DNA from: Maratus speciosus
Taxonomy: Eukaryota; Arthropoda; Arachnida; Araneae; Salticidae
Assembly: GCA_963932465.1 (NCBI GenBank)
Contig: OZ010792.1
Span: forward strand, 18,183,701-18,247,700
Direction of reading: 5' to 3'
Length of the DNA stretch: 64,000 nt
Position numbers and translations under genes: made by a program. Shown here piece by piece: positions 34,120 through 44,745 of the stretch; within the stretch, counting starts at the first letter, position 1, and every line of letters starts with the position of its first letter. The notes below the pieces were generated by a model, which had not been told where the DNA came from, made no database searches, and saw only the letters and a program-made list of their open reading frames with translations.

Positions 34120-35225
34120 ATTTTAAATACTGTTGCAAAACACAATACACCGAAAAAGTACTTCTTATATACACTTCCAAAAATAAAGAAAACTTAACGG
34201 GTTTCAAAAGAAGAAACGTTTAACCCATTAACGCCCAGTGGCGTATTTTTAGATCACTAGACGTAGCGGCAAGAAAGCTCATTTCACACCAACAAATATG
34301 AAGATAAATGTATAATTCCTTCCATGAGACAAATTCCTTGATAAAATAAGATAAAAATTACTCTTCTTTTAAAAGTGGTGGTAAATCCAAAATTTTAATT
34401 TTAATGAAGGAAATAATTCGGGCGTTAACGGGTTAATTCTTCATGTAGAAACTTCATGATTCATTTACTAACACTGCTTCTTCAAACACTAACATTGTTT
34501 CTACATGAACTACCATTGTGTGAGTGGATATAAAGCTTATTGGAAGTATCAGAAAAGACGGAGAGAGGAAGATGCGAGCATTTTGCTTGATGAAATATAT
34601 TAAATAATAATGCAAAACACAATACATCGGAAAAGAACTTCTTATATACACCCCATAAAATAAAGACAACGTAACTCGTTTCAAAAGAAGAAACATCTAA
34701 TTCTTCATGCAGAAACTTCATGTTTCATACACTAACATTGCTTCTTCAAGCACTAACATTGTTTCTTCATGCACTACCATCGTCAGAGCTGATGTAAGAC
34801 TTTTTGGAAGAAAGACGGAGAGAAGGAGACCCAAGTATCTTGTTAGAGCAAATATATTAAATACTTATGTAAAATACAATACATCGGAGAAGAACTTCTT
34901 ACATACACATCCAAAAATAAAGAAAAATTAACTCGTTTCAAAAGAAGACACGCCTTTGTGAGAGCTGATGCTTATTGGAAGTCCCAGAAAAGACGGAGAG
35001 AGGGAGGGGCGAGTATCTTGTTAAAGCCAATATATTAAATTCTAATGCAAAACACAATACATCGGAAAAGAATTTGTTGTATAAACCCCATAAAATATAG
35101 ACAATGTAACGCGTTTCAAAAGATCAAAAATTTTATTCTTCATGCAGAAATTTCATGCTTCATGAACTAACATTACTTCTTTATGCGCTGCTATTGTGAG
35201 AGTGGATGCGAAGCTTATAGAAAAT
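34120..35225 (+). repeat. Tandem array, about 260-bp unit, about 4 copies
   Basis: AAAACACAATACATCGGAAA-like blocks recur near 34141, 34617, 34875 and 35052. TTCATGCAGAAACTTCATG-like blocks recur near 34441, 34703 and 35139. The first unit is lengthened by a TTAA MITE (34224-34432) and the third is shortened by a deletion. Short frames on both strands arise from the repeat and are not called as genes. Confidence 0.8.
34224..34432. mobile_element. TTAA-flanked MITE inside the tandem array
   Basis: TTAA at 34220-34223 and 34433-34436. Left CCCATTAACGCCCAGTGGCG, right GGGCGTTAACGGG. It sits in one unit of the 260-bp array, between AGAAGAAACGTT and TTCTTCATGTAG. Confidence 0.8.
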
Positions 35226-35639
35226 ATAAGAAAACACGGAGATACGAATGGTACAGAACATGCAAAAGGAGATAAAACTGGATAAAAGGAGAAACCAAAC
35301 AATAAATAAGCATGATAAGTGCAGCCAGAAGGAGAGAGAGCGATATAAACCATACACAAAATCAGAAACTTAAAGAAAAATGAATATAAATGAAAAATCA
35401 ATAATTTTAATATCAAAATAATTATAAAGAAAAAAAAAACTAAGGTGAGAAATTTGGAATAAACAATTACAATAGAAAGTATATGAAAATTGAAAAGCAA
35501 AATAAAAGAAGAAACACCAAGACGCTAAGATGAATTAACTACATAAAGAAATTAATTCAAACTGAAAGGTTGGAAAAAAAATTCTTTAGGAATTTCTATA
35601 AATACGACATTGTACCTATAATAATTTCGTTAATTTTGT

Positions 35640-36190
35640 TAAAATTTTCACAATTTGCTTAAACCTTTTGTATAAGAATAGTAAATTCGCTCAGCAATAA
35701 AGAAATCTTAAAAGTTCCTTCTTCTTTTTTTACATATGTACGCGAATTATAAATCAATTCCTGTGTAAGGGAGAAAATAGGTCGTTACGGTCCGTTAAAC
35801 GGGTACTTGCTTATCTTCGAACTTTTGGCGTCATTAATTTCTTTTAAAAAGTTTCTCATTCCTTTGATAAATCACACACTTAATATGATATGGTCCAGTT
35901 AGGACCTAAATTGTGATATATTGTAATATCTTCTTTTTTCCCCCTTCTTTCTTTAACGAGATAAAGATAGCGGTTTGCACAGCATCATTCATGAAGTGTT
36001 ATTTTATTAGAGACTTTTTTTTGTTTCTTGGAATGTTATTGCATTTTCACCCTGTGAGAGGAAGGAAGGAAAATATTGATGTACATTGCATTCCTATCAT
36101 AGTAGCATGTTCCTTAGATTTATAATATAGTTTTAATACTGAAATGATTTTAAAATTAGAATAGCCATCTAAAATCATCCTAGGGGTGTA
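35640..36190 (+). repeat. Diverged duplicated segment, copy A
   Basis: Shares TACGGTCCGTTAAAC-like, TGGCGTCATTAATTTCTTTT, GATAAAGATAGCGGTTTGCA and CATCATTCATGAAGTGTTA blocks in order with 40370-40750. Its tail (GAATAGCCATC..., CATCCTAGGGGTGT) resembles 39880-40030. Confidence 0.65.
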
Positions 36191-36243
36191 TAAAGAAAAT
36201 GAAATAGAGTGGTATCTTGGTCTTCGAACACATTTAGTTCTAA

Positions 36244-36662
36244 CTCATTAAGGCCTGTTGGCAAGAAAACTTGCCATGCAAGGCGAACAAAACTTTTAAA
36301 TTTTATTTGAATACCACTATTCTAGTTTGGAAATTTTCACAATATCTAATCTCGAATTTTGAGCGATTAAAGCAATCAAAACTACAATGTGGAAAAAACC
36401 GGTGTTGAAGAATTAACCCTTACCGGCGCGGAGTAATTCTGCTTATAAACGGATGAAATAATGGACTGACACCGCAATTTATAAACGAATTTATTAGAAA
36501 ATACGAACTTGCTTATTTTCGTGTGCATTATAATAGGAAAATTTTAGTTAAATATTCTTGGTGCCGTTTGTCAGTTTTGGAATTAAAATTAGGTGCCCTT
36601 TTTTAAGGACACAGCGCCGGAAAGGGTTAAAAGAAATCTAAAAGAGGCTGGTCCTTAATGGG
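36244..36662. mobile_element. TTAA-type MITE carrying a nested TTAA MITE
   Basis: Left CTCATTAAGGCCTGTTGGC (flank mutated to CTAA) and right GGCTGGTCCTTAATGGG before TTAA at 36663-36666. Interrupted at a TTAA by the element at 36417-36626. Confidence 0.6.
36417..36626 (-). mobile_element. Nested TTAA MITE, GTCCTTAAAAAAGGACAC group
   Basis: TTAA at 36413-36416 and 36627-36630. Left CCCTTACCGGCGCGG, right CAGCGCCGGAAAGGG. Reverse complement of the 10007 and 40892 elements over nearly its whole length. Confidence 0.82.
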
Positions 36663-36666
36663 TTAA

Positions 36667-37377
36667 GGCGACAGTGGACGTTCAAAAACATTTTCTACAG
36701 TTTTTGCTCAATTTTTTTGAAATTTAATATACTTATAATCTGTTCAATAATTAAGAAAATTTCTTAATGTCATTAAAAAAATATTAATATGCAAATGATT
36801 AATTAATTTATTTATTAATATGCTAATTAGTGATACAAATAAAAAATGCTCCATGTGCATTAAATTTCGTTTCAGAAACTTGTAATTTTTTATAGGATAG
36901 CTTTATGATATTATATCAATAATTGGTATACATTTTTAAATTATGCTAAGTACCTTGGCCAAATATAAATATTAAATATTGATCATTTCGGATAAAATTC
37001 GATGATAAAATATTACTTTTTTTTACCTTTATGGAAAATAATGTACACATATTAATAGCAAGTTTTGTAATAAAGTATATTAACAACAATAGTACCTAGT
37101 ATTATGAAAATTGGTGTAAAATTAAGACGCTTCGAACATTTTAAACTTACTCAGTCGGCGAAAATTCTCATTTTGAGAAAACTGGATTTAAAGTTTTATT
37201 TTAAGTGTAGATTAACGATTGTTTACGTTAGAAAAACAGCTGTATCTCTGCAAAAAGTTATTGGATTTGAATAATTTTTTTTTAATTTAAAAGTAGAAGA
37301 TTTCCAGAACATTTTTTTTCCAAAAACAAAAAATTGGTTTTTAATGTTTTTTGTGATTTTGAAAGTCAACTGTCGCC
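36667..37377. mobile_element. 711-bp TTAA-flanked element with GGCGACAGT ends
   Basis: TTAA at 36663-36666 (shared with the preceding MITE) and 37378-37381. Ends GGCGACAGTGGACGTTCAAAA and, inverted, GGCGACAGTTGACTTTCAAAA, so the terminal repeat is at least 21 bp with two mismatches. No long frame inside. A different terminal group from the CCC(T/C) elements; Kolobok or piggyBac are candidates. Confidence 0.75.
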
Positions 37378-37381
37378 TTAA

Positions 37382-38123
37382 AGAAATGTCCCACCATTCA
37401 TGTTACTCACTGTATTTACCAATATCAAACAGTACACTGTGTATAGTATAATACACCCAAATGTAAAATCGCATTACCAAGTTGCACGTTACATGAGACA
37501 ATGATAATTTTAGAGTATTTTAATGAAAATTTCACAAAAACAGTACTCATAGCTTTATAGGAGAAACTTTGTATGACTAGGATTTTTTTATTTATATTTT
37601 TTGTATCATTAGGACAGGAAATTAACTAGCTGTTCTTGAATATCAAAAGACATAAAATTCATTGCCACTGGTACAATGTCTAAAAGTATACATTCAATAT
37701 GCTCCCAATATCGTTAGTTGTCTGCCATGTATTATCCGATTTTTAAATTTATAAAATGTATATGCCACAAAGTAAATTGATTTACTGTGTAGTATGCCTG
37801 CATTAGAGCCTTAGATATTTACAATATATCTATTTCCTTTTCTAATGCTATTAAATATTTATAAAGTTTATGATGGTGATAGTACCTCGTTTAGATATTT
37901 CAAATATTATTTACCTGAAATATATTCAAGACTATAAGATTTATATGTACTTTTAAGTCGTTTCACCTATTGAAGTTTCTTCGTGTGACATATAGCATCA
38001 TTCAATATATAAACGAAAGCCTTGTGAAAATTTTGACAGTAACCAGAAAACGCAACAATATAGTAATATCATTAACTATTCTGGTGCGGTTTCAATCTGA
38101 AACTTTTGGCTGGGATATTTTTT
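37382..38123. other. No recognised feature
   Basis: AT-rich sequence without recognisable repeats, frames or RNA features. Confidence 0.45.
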
Positions 38124-38127
38124 TTAA

Positions 38128-38327
38128 ACACTAGAGCTACTGGAAATTTGAGTCAAGTTTTATATAAATAGTTCACACCAGAATTTTGATTATAAACAGT
38201 TTAACTTTATTATTTAACGCTTTTTTTCTTTCTATCTTTTAAACTTATGTTATAATCAAATTTCTGGTTTGAACCGAAACATATTCAGATGTAGTCGTCA
38301 AAATGACGGCTCACGGTAGTTCTAGTG
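38128..38327. mobile_element. TTAA-flanked MITE, CTAGARCTACCG group
   Basis: TTAA at 38124-38127 and 38328-38331. Left ACACTAGAGCTACTGG, right CGGTAGTTCTAGTGT. Same interior as the 10720 and 12137 elements. Confidence 0.8.
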
Positions 38328-38901
38328 TTAAATGCAACCAAAATAAAAACTGATTTTTAAAATTTTATTTAAATTCAGTTTATTTTTAGTTTGCAACGTT
38401 ACTTTTAAAAAAGACAAACTGCTAGCAAATTACTGAGTAAAAAAATTGTAATTTCCCCCTTAAAATTTCAGATTGCCCCCCCCCCCCTGGAATGTATGCC
38501 CCACGACGTTATACCCCACTGGTCGATATAAATTAAAATTGCTATATTTTAAAATGTAAATATCCACACCCTCAAGCAAAGTACAATAAATACAATATCA
38601 AAAGCATTTTTATCTATATGCATTATTAATAACGCAAAAAAAGAAAAAAAAAATTCCCGAAAATGCCTTAAATCCCGGAAATATCTTGAGTTTGGTACTG
38701 ACGTATTTTTCGGGCCAGGAAATACATCACCAAAAAATGGTTGTCAATTGCCAATTTTGTTTACTGTTTCCAATCAAGTTTAAGACAGTAATTTACATTA
38801 TTATGTACATAATATTGTTTATAATGGTAAGCAATAAAAAATAAATAAATAAACTTGAAAACATGAATTCTGCTTTTTCAGAATTTAGTGTCACCCCCGA
38901 T

Positions 38902-38902
<1 letters not shown>

Positions 38903-38941
<39 letters not shown>
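38903..38941 (+). repeat. 39-nt poly-A run
   Basis: Uninterrupted A run after CCCCCGATC. It could be an old retrotransposon tail or slippage; no coding sequence precedes it. Confidence 0.9.
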
Positions 38942-38947
<6 letters not shown>

Positions 38948-39229
38948 TATATATAAATAGTACAAAACACATTTCAATTTTAAGACGTAAAGTACACGCT
39001 TTTATTTTATGTAAAATGACGTCTTTCGCATTCGCTTAAAAATTCCACATTCGCGATCTACTCTTAAACATCTACAGTAAATAATGCATAGAACGTCACT
39101 ATCACAAAATAATACACAAATGCAGCAGAAAACGATGTCGTCTTTCAAGAAACTCAACAAAAAAAAATCGGCTATCTATTGATCATAGGCCTTCATTTGT
39201 TTGTAACATTAATATAGATACTTAAAATT

Positions 39230-39600
39230 AAATGTAGTTTGTAATAGCTCCATGTTTTAACAGAAATCATTCGTTTATATTTTTCCAAAATGGCACCTAT
39301 TTTAATTAAATTTTCTTTCGGTTGTTATGAGAAAATGGCAACAAAATATATAATTACTGTTTTAGAACTATTTTTCCTTTACTTCCTATAGAAATGGAGT
39401 ACTTCCGTTGCCAATATTAAGCAAATGGCTCTAAAAACTACAAAAAAATTAATATTTCACAAATAAATGGAGATACAGTTTTCAAACAAATTGCATTTAA
39501 AAGTACTTTTTTTTCCATTACGACGGTGTAAAAATTGAAAATGTGCGATGCTCAGAAGTTTAAAAAATTGCTGTAGAGTATTTCATCGTACAATGATACA
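39230..39600 (-). repeat. Dispersed repeat family R16, copy 3 (reverse)
   Basis: GGAGTACTTCCGTTGCCAAT..., ACAAATTGCATTTAAAAGTA and GGTGTAAAAATTGAAAATGT are the reverse complement of modules at 16540-16760. Confidence 0.6.
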
Positions 39601-39879
39601 TCTGCTTTGTTTTACGGCTGGTTTATACAATGTAACGTTATATTTTGGAGACGACACAAAATAAGCTGAGAGAAAGAAATAGCATACCGGGGGCTAATAA
39701 AATATATTAACTATAACAAATAAATAAGAATAAAATATAAAATAAAGTTTAGATGATAATAAATAAACATTTAGTTTAAAAAAAAAAATAAGGGTTACTG
39801 TAATTCGTATAATTAGCGCTAGGTCTGGCAGAGTTGTATTTGATCTGGTCCGGATTATCTCACTGCTACTTCATTTTCC

Positions 39880-40030
39880 TACGTAAGAGCAAGGGAGGAG
39901 AATATAGATGAAGAATGCATTCTTATCATAATAAAATGTTCACTTAGAGACATAATATTGTTTTAATACTTGAATGCATTAAAAATGAGCATCAATATTT
40001 GAAATCTCCTTAGGGATGTTTGGAGGTAAA
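39880..40030 (+). repeat. Diverged duplicated segment, tail copy
   Basis: AAGAATGCATTCTTATCATA, TTTTAATACTTGAATGCATT and CTCCTTAGGGATGTTTGG align with 36080-36190. Confidence 0.5.
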
Positions 40031-40369
40031 TTACGCAGATACTTACTAAAGTAGATAGATAGTTACTAAACTAAAATAGTATATATTTACTAAAAGTATA
40101 GTAATAGATGAAACTAAATTAACATACATTAAAACAAGTTGAATTTGTAGTCTTATATTTTCAACTTTGCACAAATTAAAGCGAATTTTAGACCACTTTC
40201 AGCGTAAGGAACAAACATATCTTTATGATTGTTAAATACGTAGTTATCGTCGAACTTATTTGCGTAATTTATTTTGCATAATTACAATATTATGTTAAAA
40301 TTCGCTGAAGTATTTATAGCTAAATTCAAATATATTAATTGAAAAAGTATATCGTACAGCAATAAAGCA

Positions 40370-40750
40370 ATCTGAATATCTTCTTTAAACAGACGTCTGC
40401 CAATTCTAGATCAATTTCTACGTAGAAAAAAAGATATTTCTTTATGGTCCGTAAAATACGAAGTTTCTTATCTTCAAACTTTTGGAGTCATTAGCCTTTT
40501 TTCTATAAAAGTTATTTTTATTCCTTTAATAAATCACACGATTAATTTAACATGCTTCAGTTACATCTCAAAATGTGATGTATTGTAATATCTTTTTATT
40601 TACTTTCTTCTTTTCCTAAAACGATAAAGATAGCGGTTTCTAGAACATCATTCACGAGGTGTCACTTTATTAATATTTTTATGTCTAACACTGCTATTGC
40701 ATTTTTCCGAGAAAGCAATAATAAATATTTTTTGTTGAAGAATGCAATCG
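40370..40750 (+). repeat. Diverged duplicated segment, copy B
   Basis: TATGGTCCGTAAAATACGAA, CTTCAAACTTTTGGAGTCAT, ACGATAAAGATAGCGGTTTC and ACATCATTCACGAGGTGTCA correspond in order to 35790-36000. Confidence 0.65.
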
Positions 40751-40891
40751 TACCGTATATATATACTTGTTGAGATACAGTATCCAAACCCACAATTGTC
40801 AATCTCTTCGATTTTCAAGAACCAGTAAAATAAATAAAATTATTCTCTTCCGAGTAAAATTATTCGTTTAATAACTCACATTTCCCATTAA

Positions 40892-41101
40892 CCCTTTCGA
40901 GCCCGGCGTCTTTAAAAAAGGACACCTAATTTTAATTGCAAAACTGACAAACTCCACCAAGAATATTTAATTAAAATTTTCCTATTATAATGTACATGAA
41001 AATAACCAAGTGCGTATTTTCTAATGAATTCGTTTATAAATTCCGGTCTCAGTCCATTATTTCATCAATTTATAAACAGAATTACTCTGCGACGGTAAGG
41101 G
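40892..41101 (+). mobile_element. TTAA-flanked MITE, GTCCTTAAAAAAGGACAC group
   Basis: TTAA at 40888-40891 and 41102-41105. Left CCCTTTCGAGCCCGGCG, right GCGACGGTAAGGG. Colinear with 10007-10215. Confidence 0.82.
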
Positions 41102-41203
41102 TTAAAGAGGACTAAGATCCATAAATAGTGATACACAAAAATCAAATGTTTGAAAGTATCACAATGTTTATTGTTGCACGTGTTTCAAAATAAAATACTA
41201 TAC

Positions 41204-41353
41204 CATAGTTGTCAATATCCCAATTTTTTTAATACGAGTAAATATTCACAAAAATGTTCGCTTTATTTAATTGCAGAAATTGTGCGATTGTATAAAACAA
41301 GTGTTTCTGCATAAAAGTATTGGCATTAAAAAATCAGGATGTTGACAACTATG
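41204..41353. mobile_element. 150-bp CATA-terminus hairpin MITE (copy 2)
   Basis: Ends CATAGTTGTCAATATCC and GGATGTTGACAACTATG, with arms continuing to AATTTTTTTAAT/ATTAAAAAATC. CTATAC repeats at 41198-41203 and 41354-41359. Confidence 0.85.
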
Positions 41354-41806
41354 CTATACGAATCACTCCAACAATTATATCTGTTTAAAGAATGACGTAT
41401 TTGAATTTTTTATGAATACCTATAGAAAGGCTACAACAGACGACTATTTCGCACTCCTTTTTCAAAACGAAAATCTTTTACACACGCTTCGACAACATCT
41501 GCAAGGGAAATATACTACAAAATGTATTTTTAAAAATAGTGTGCGAACAGAATATAAAAATAGTCGCCTGTGGCAGCACTGTATAAGAAAATGTTAGGTG
41601 AGATAAGAATCTATAAAAAAGGTACTTTTGTGGAACTTTATCAGAAACATATTCACATTTTATAAACATTCGAACTATTTAAACCCCTTAACGGTTTCTT
41701 TTTTTTTCGTGACACAATAAATTAAAAATAAAGACCCGGCACCACTTTTTTTACTAAAATATTTGGCTTTGTACAATCGAAAAAGGTATGCCGTTTAACT
41801 AATCAA

Positions 41807-41842
41807 ACACGTGTCAAGTGCCATTTGGCACTTGACACGTGT
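41807..41842. repeat. Perfect 17-bp inverted repeat with 2-bp spacer
   Basis: ACACGTGTCAAGTGCCA, TT, then TGGCACTTGACACGTGT. Each arm also contains the self-palindrome ACACGTGT. The right arm is the start of the tandem repeat that follows. Confidence 0.92.
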
Positions 41843-42145
41843 CTGGCACAGTGTTTGTGCCGACTAAAGTGTCTGTCATTTTCAAAATATTTTTTTCTAA
41901 GCGTAAATATTATTCTGCCTCAATCTCAGCGTGCCTAAAATACCTTTTTTGGGTAGTCAAAAATGGCACTTGACACGTGTCTGGCACAGTTTTTGGGCCG
42001 ACTAAAGTGTCTGTCGTTTTCAAAATATTTTTTTCTAAGTATAAATATTATTCTGTCTGAACCTCAGCGTGCCTCACATACCTTTTTCTTTGGGTAGTCA
42101 AAAAATGGCACTTGACACGTGTCTGGCACAGTTTTTAAGCCGCGA
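41827..42145 (+). repeat. Tandem repeat, 137-143-bp unit, 2.3 copies
   Basis: GGCACTTGACACGTGTCTGG starts at 41827, 41964 and 42107. Units also share CGACTAAAGTGTCTGTC, TTTTCAAAATATTTTTTTCT and CAGCGTGCCT. The function is unknown and no frame is conserved. Confidence 0.9.
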
Positions 42146-42450
42146 TCCTTCAGCCAGACATTCGATTTTGTATTCAGCCATTACAAAAGAAGTGTTGCAC
42201 AAATTTTCAGGGTGCTTCAAATACCTTCCCTAAAATGTTTAACAGCTCTTGGACTATAATTCTTTTTGCCCGAGCAGCACTCGGACAAGACAGTTAAGTG
42301 TTTAAACGTAGAACAGGGGTCGTACACTTCAGGGAATGTTTCAGGACAAATATCAGTATATATATATATTTTTAAGAAAAATAAATATAAGTTAACCCAT
42401 TACCCGTTGGTGTTGCGTTCAAGCACAGACGAATCTGCAGTGGCGCCTTG

Positions 42451-42597
42451 CAGTGGGCTACTTTTTAGAATGGTAGAATTCCCCCTTTATTCTCCTTAAT
42501 TAATATCTCATTAAAAAAGCCGAATTTTACCATTTGAGAAAAATGGTGCCAATCAAGAAATCTGAATTAAAAAAAAGTAGCCCACTGGCAACACTGG
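42451..42597. mobile_element. Diverged hAT-type MITE (20079 family)
   Basis: Left CAGTGGGCTACTTTTTAG and right AAAAGTAGCCCACTGGCAAC, with an interior AATGGTGCCAATCAAGAAAT. The 8-bp duplication is not clear. Confidence 0.65.
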
Positions 42598-43071
42598 TTA
42601 CGCAACGGTCAAAATAAATGCACATATTTCAGTTATTTACATACCCACCACTATTTTTGAATTAAAAAATTGGCCTTACTTAAAGACATAAAATTTTAAG
42701 ATCATATAAAGCAAAAATTATCTTTCAGCGTTTGTGGCGGGAAACAACATTTAGCTAAAAAGTTGAAAATTTCACCGATATAGCTCTGGCGGTGAATGAC
42801 TTAAACACGCGAAATTTCGCCATATTTAAAAGGAGATTTCTTATACGAAAATACTGGTACCCAAGAATTTCCTGGTCTTGAAATTTCAGTACAAGTACGA
42901 CCTCCGCTATAATTAACTGAATGAAATATATTAATAAATGGCCCTTCTCGGTCTTAAAAAATATAGGAAATAAATAGTTTTTTTTTTATTTGTTCTGCAA
43001 ATTATAGCGTATAGGGGAAGGAAAAACTCGGACAAAACCGTTAAAGGGTTAGGAAACACCAGAAGATAATA

Positions 43072-43880
43072 CAGTAAACTCCCGGCTATCCGGCCTAATG
43101 TGGCGGAAAAGTAGGCCGGATAACGTAAAAGCCGGATAGGCCGGAGTTCTATCAATGTTTACTCCTTTCCTCCCTACCTTCGCCATGATATTAGAAACAC
43201 ATGTTACACACATTTTAAGATAAATTTAATATTATACAGTACATAAAGTTTTAGAATAAGCATAACATTAACGTAAAACTAATTCGTAAATAAATGAGTA
43301 AATCTTATTTTAGTGTTTATTAATAAATGATTGCAGAAATATGCAAAGTTATGTATAAAATAAAAGAGTCAAAATTTACGCTGTTTTTAGTTTAAAAAAA
43401 ACGTTTCGTTTTTATTTATTCTCTCTGTTAGCCCTCTTCTGTGAAGTAATGTCCCTCCAATTACGCAAACAGATGATATCAGTTGGCATCGCTTCCCCAG
43501 GCTGACTAATGTACTGCAGTGCTGCCTCAATCGTCTTGAACACTTCCGAATATGGGATGAGAATTTTTCCTGCAATCCTCCTCCTGTTTTTACAATAATG
43601 TTGTCAGTTAATTCATTAACTTCGTCGCGTGCCATCCATTCTGCATTGACATCGTCAGAGGCCGGTATATTTTTCAGCAACGATAGAAGTTTGTGGTTCT
43701 CATCTTCCACTTCAGTTTTCCACTCGGATTTATTTCACCATTGTGGTCTAAACAACGTTTCAAGACCTTGCAATTACTATGTTTCGAATTCTCTGCTGTT
43801 GCACTTGCAACTACTAGTAGTACTTTCAACATTATACTAGGCCGGATAGTACGGGGGGCTGGATAGTCGGGAGTTTACTG
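43072..43880 (-). mobile_element. Pogo/Tigger-type deletion derivative, 809 bp
   Basis: Ends CAGTAAACTCCCGGCTATCC and, inverted, CAGTAAACTCCCGACTATCC, flanked by TA (43070-43071 and 43881-43882). CAGT-x-x-A-x-CTCCCG-x-x-TATCCGG ends with TA targets are typical of pogo/Tigger-type elements. The interior keeps only the C-terminal part of a transposase gene, frameshifted. Confidence 0.85.
43434..43710 (-). pseudogene. C-terminal remnant of a Tigger-like transposase
   Basis: On the minus strand, NAEWMARDEVNELTDNIIV (about 43656-43600) resembles the acidic segment near the end of Tigger/Jerky-type transposases. After a frameshift, another frame reads SEVFKTIEAALQYISQPGEA (about 43555-43496), then a lysine/arginine-rich tail ending near 43434. 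The N-terminal DNA-binding and DDE domains are deleted. With two frames needed and no catalytic domain, it cannot be functional. It belongs to the element at 43072-43880. Confidence 0.65.
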
Positions 43881-44130
43881 TATACTGAAATTTTTCTGTG
43901 CCCCTGCAATTTTTAGGAAACTCTTTTTAACGAGAATCACAATTTTATGGATGAATGATCTCGAATGCAGTCCCATAGATAAAATGTAATTTGGTGCAGC
44001 CATTTACGAGGTAGAAATCAGGAAAATATCTTTTTTTTCTTCGAACACTGTTTAGTTCATTGAAACTTAATACATAGGCCATATAAACCTTGTATTATTT
44101 TGAGGGAAGTTGCAAACATTCCGAGAAACC

Positions 44131-44512
44131 AGGATTGCCATTTTGGCCTCCAATTTTAACCCTTTCAGGGGCAAGACTTTTCTGCTCCGAATAAGTTCAA
44201 ATAATTAATTCATACCGCAATATACGAACAAATTTATTTGCAAATAATCAAAAGCTTTTTTTCACGCTTATTATGAGATCGAACTTGTACTAAAAAATTA
44301 TTGGTGCCATTTGGAATTTTGGGCATTAAAATTAACCGTTTGCAGACTGCAAACGGCGCCCCTCAAGGGGTTAAACCACGATTTCAAATTCGCATTGGAA
44401 ATTTTGAAAAAAGAATCTTTACTTTTAGGTGATCGCTATGTCTCATTAAATAAATCAGAAAATACTATTTTTTATTTCTGGTGTGAACTCGAAATTTCTG
44501 ACTATAACTTGT
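44131..44512. mobile_element. GATTGCCAGTTTGGCC-family MITE carrying a TTAA MITE
   Basis: Left CAGGATTGCCATTTTGGCC and family interior (ATACTATTTTTTATTTCTGG, GTGTGAACTCGAAATTTC). The right terminus is decayed. Interrupted near its left end by the element at 44160-44370. Confidence 0.6.
44160..44370. mobile_element. Nested TTAA-flanked MITE with CGTTTGCAG palindrome
   Basis: TTAA at 44156-44159 and 44371-44374. Left CCCTTTCAGGGGC, right GGCGCCCCTCAAGGGG. The palindrome lies at 44337-44355. Confidence 0.82.
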
Positions 44513-44745
44513 TCTTTTAAAATAATATTACACAACATATTAAAAGTGAAATGTGGTGGGAATTGTGATTCTCCCCTCCCTCTCTCAACTTTAGTGAAGA
44601 TGGTACTGTTACAAGGAGGTGACTCAATTGCTGTCAGAGAGGTAATGACTTTAATATAAAATAGCGTGGTGGCATCTTATATATTTTTTTATCTGCACAA
44701 ATCAATCAGTGAAGTCTGAATAGTTAAGAAGGAGATTAAGCCAAA

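Noticed and set aside
34454..35500. Several 75-115-codon frames on both strands
   Set aside because: They are generated by the tandem array and are not conserved between units.
38903..38941. Poly-A tail proving a retrotransposon insertion
   Set aside because: No retrotransposon sequence or target duplication could be found next to it; simple slippage is equally likely.
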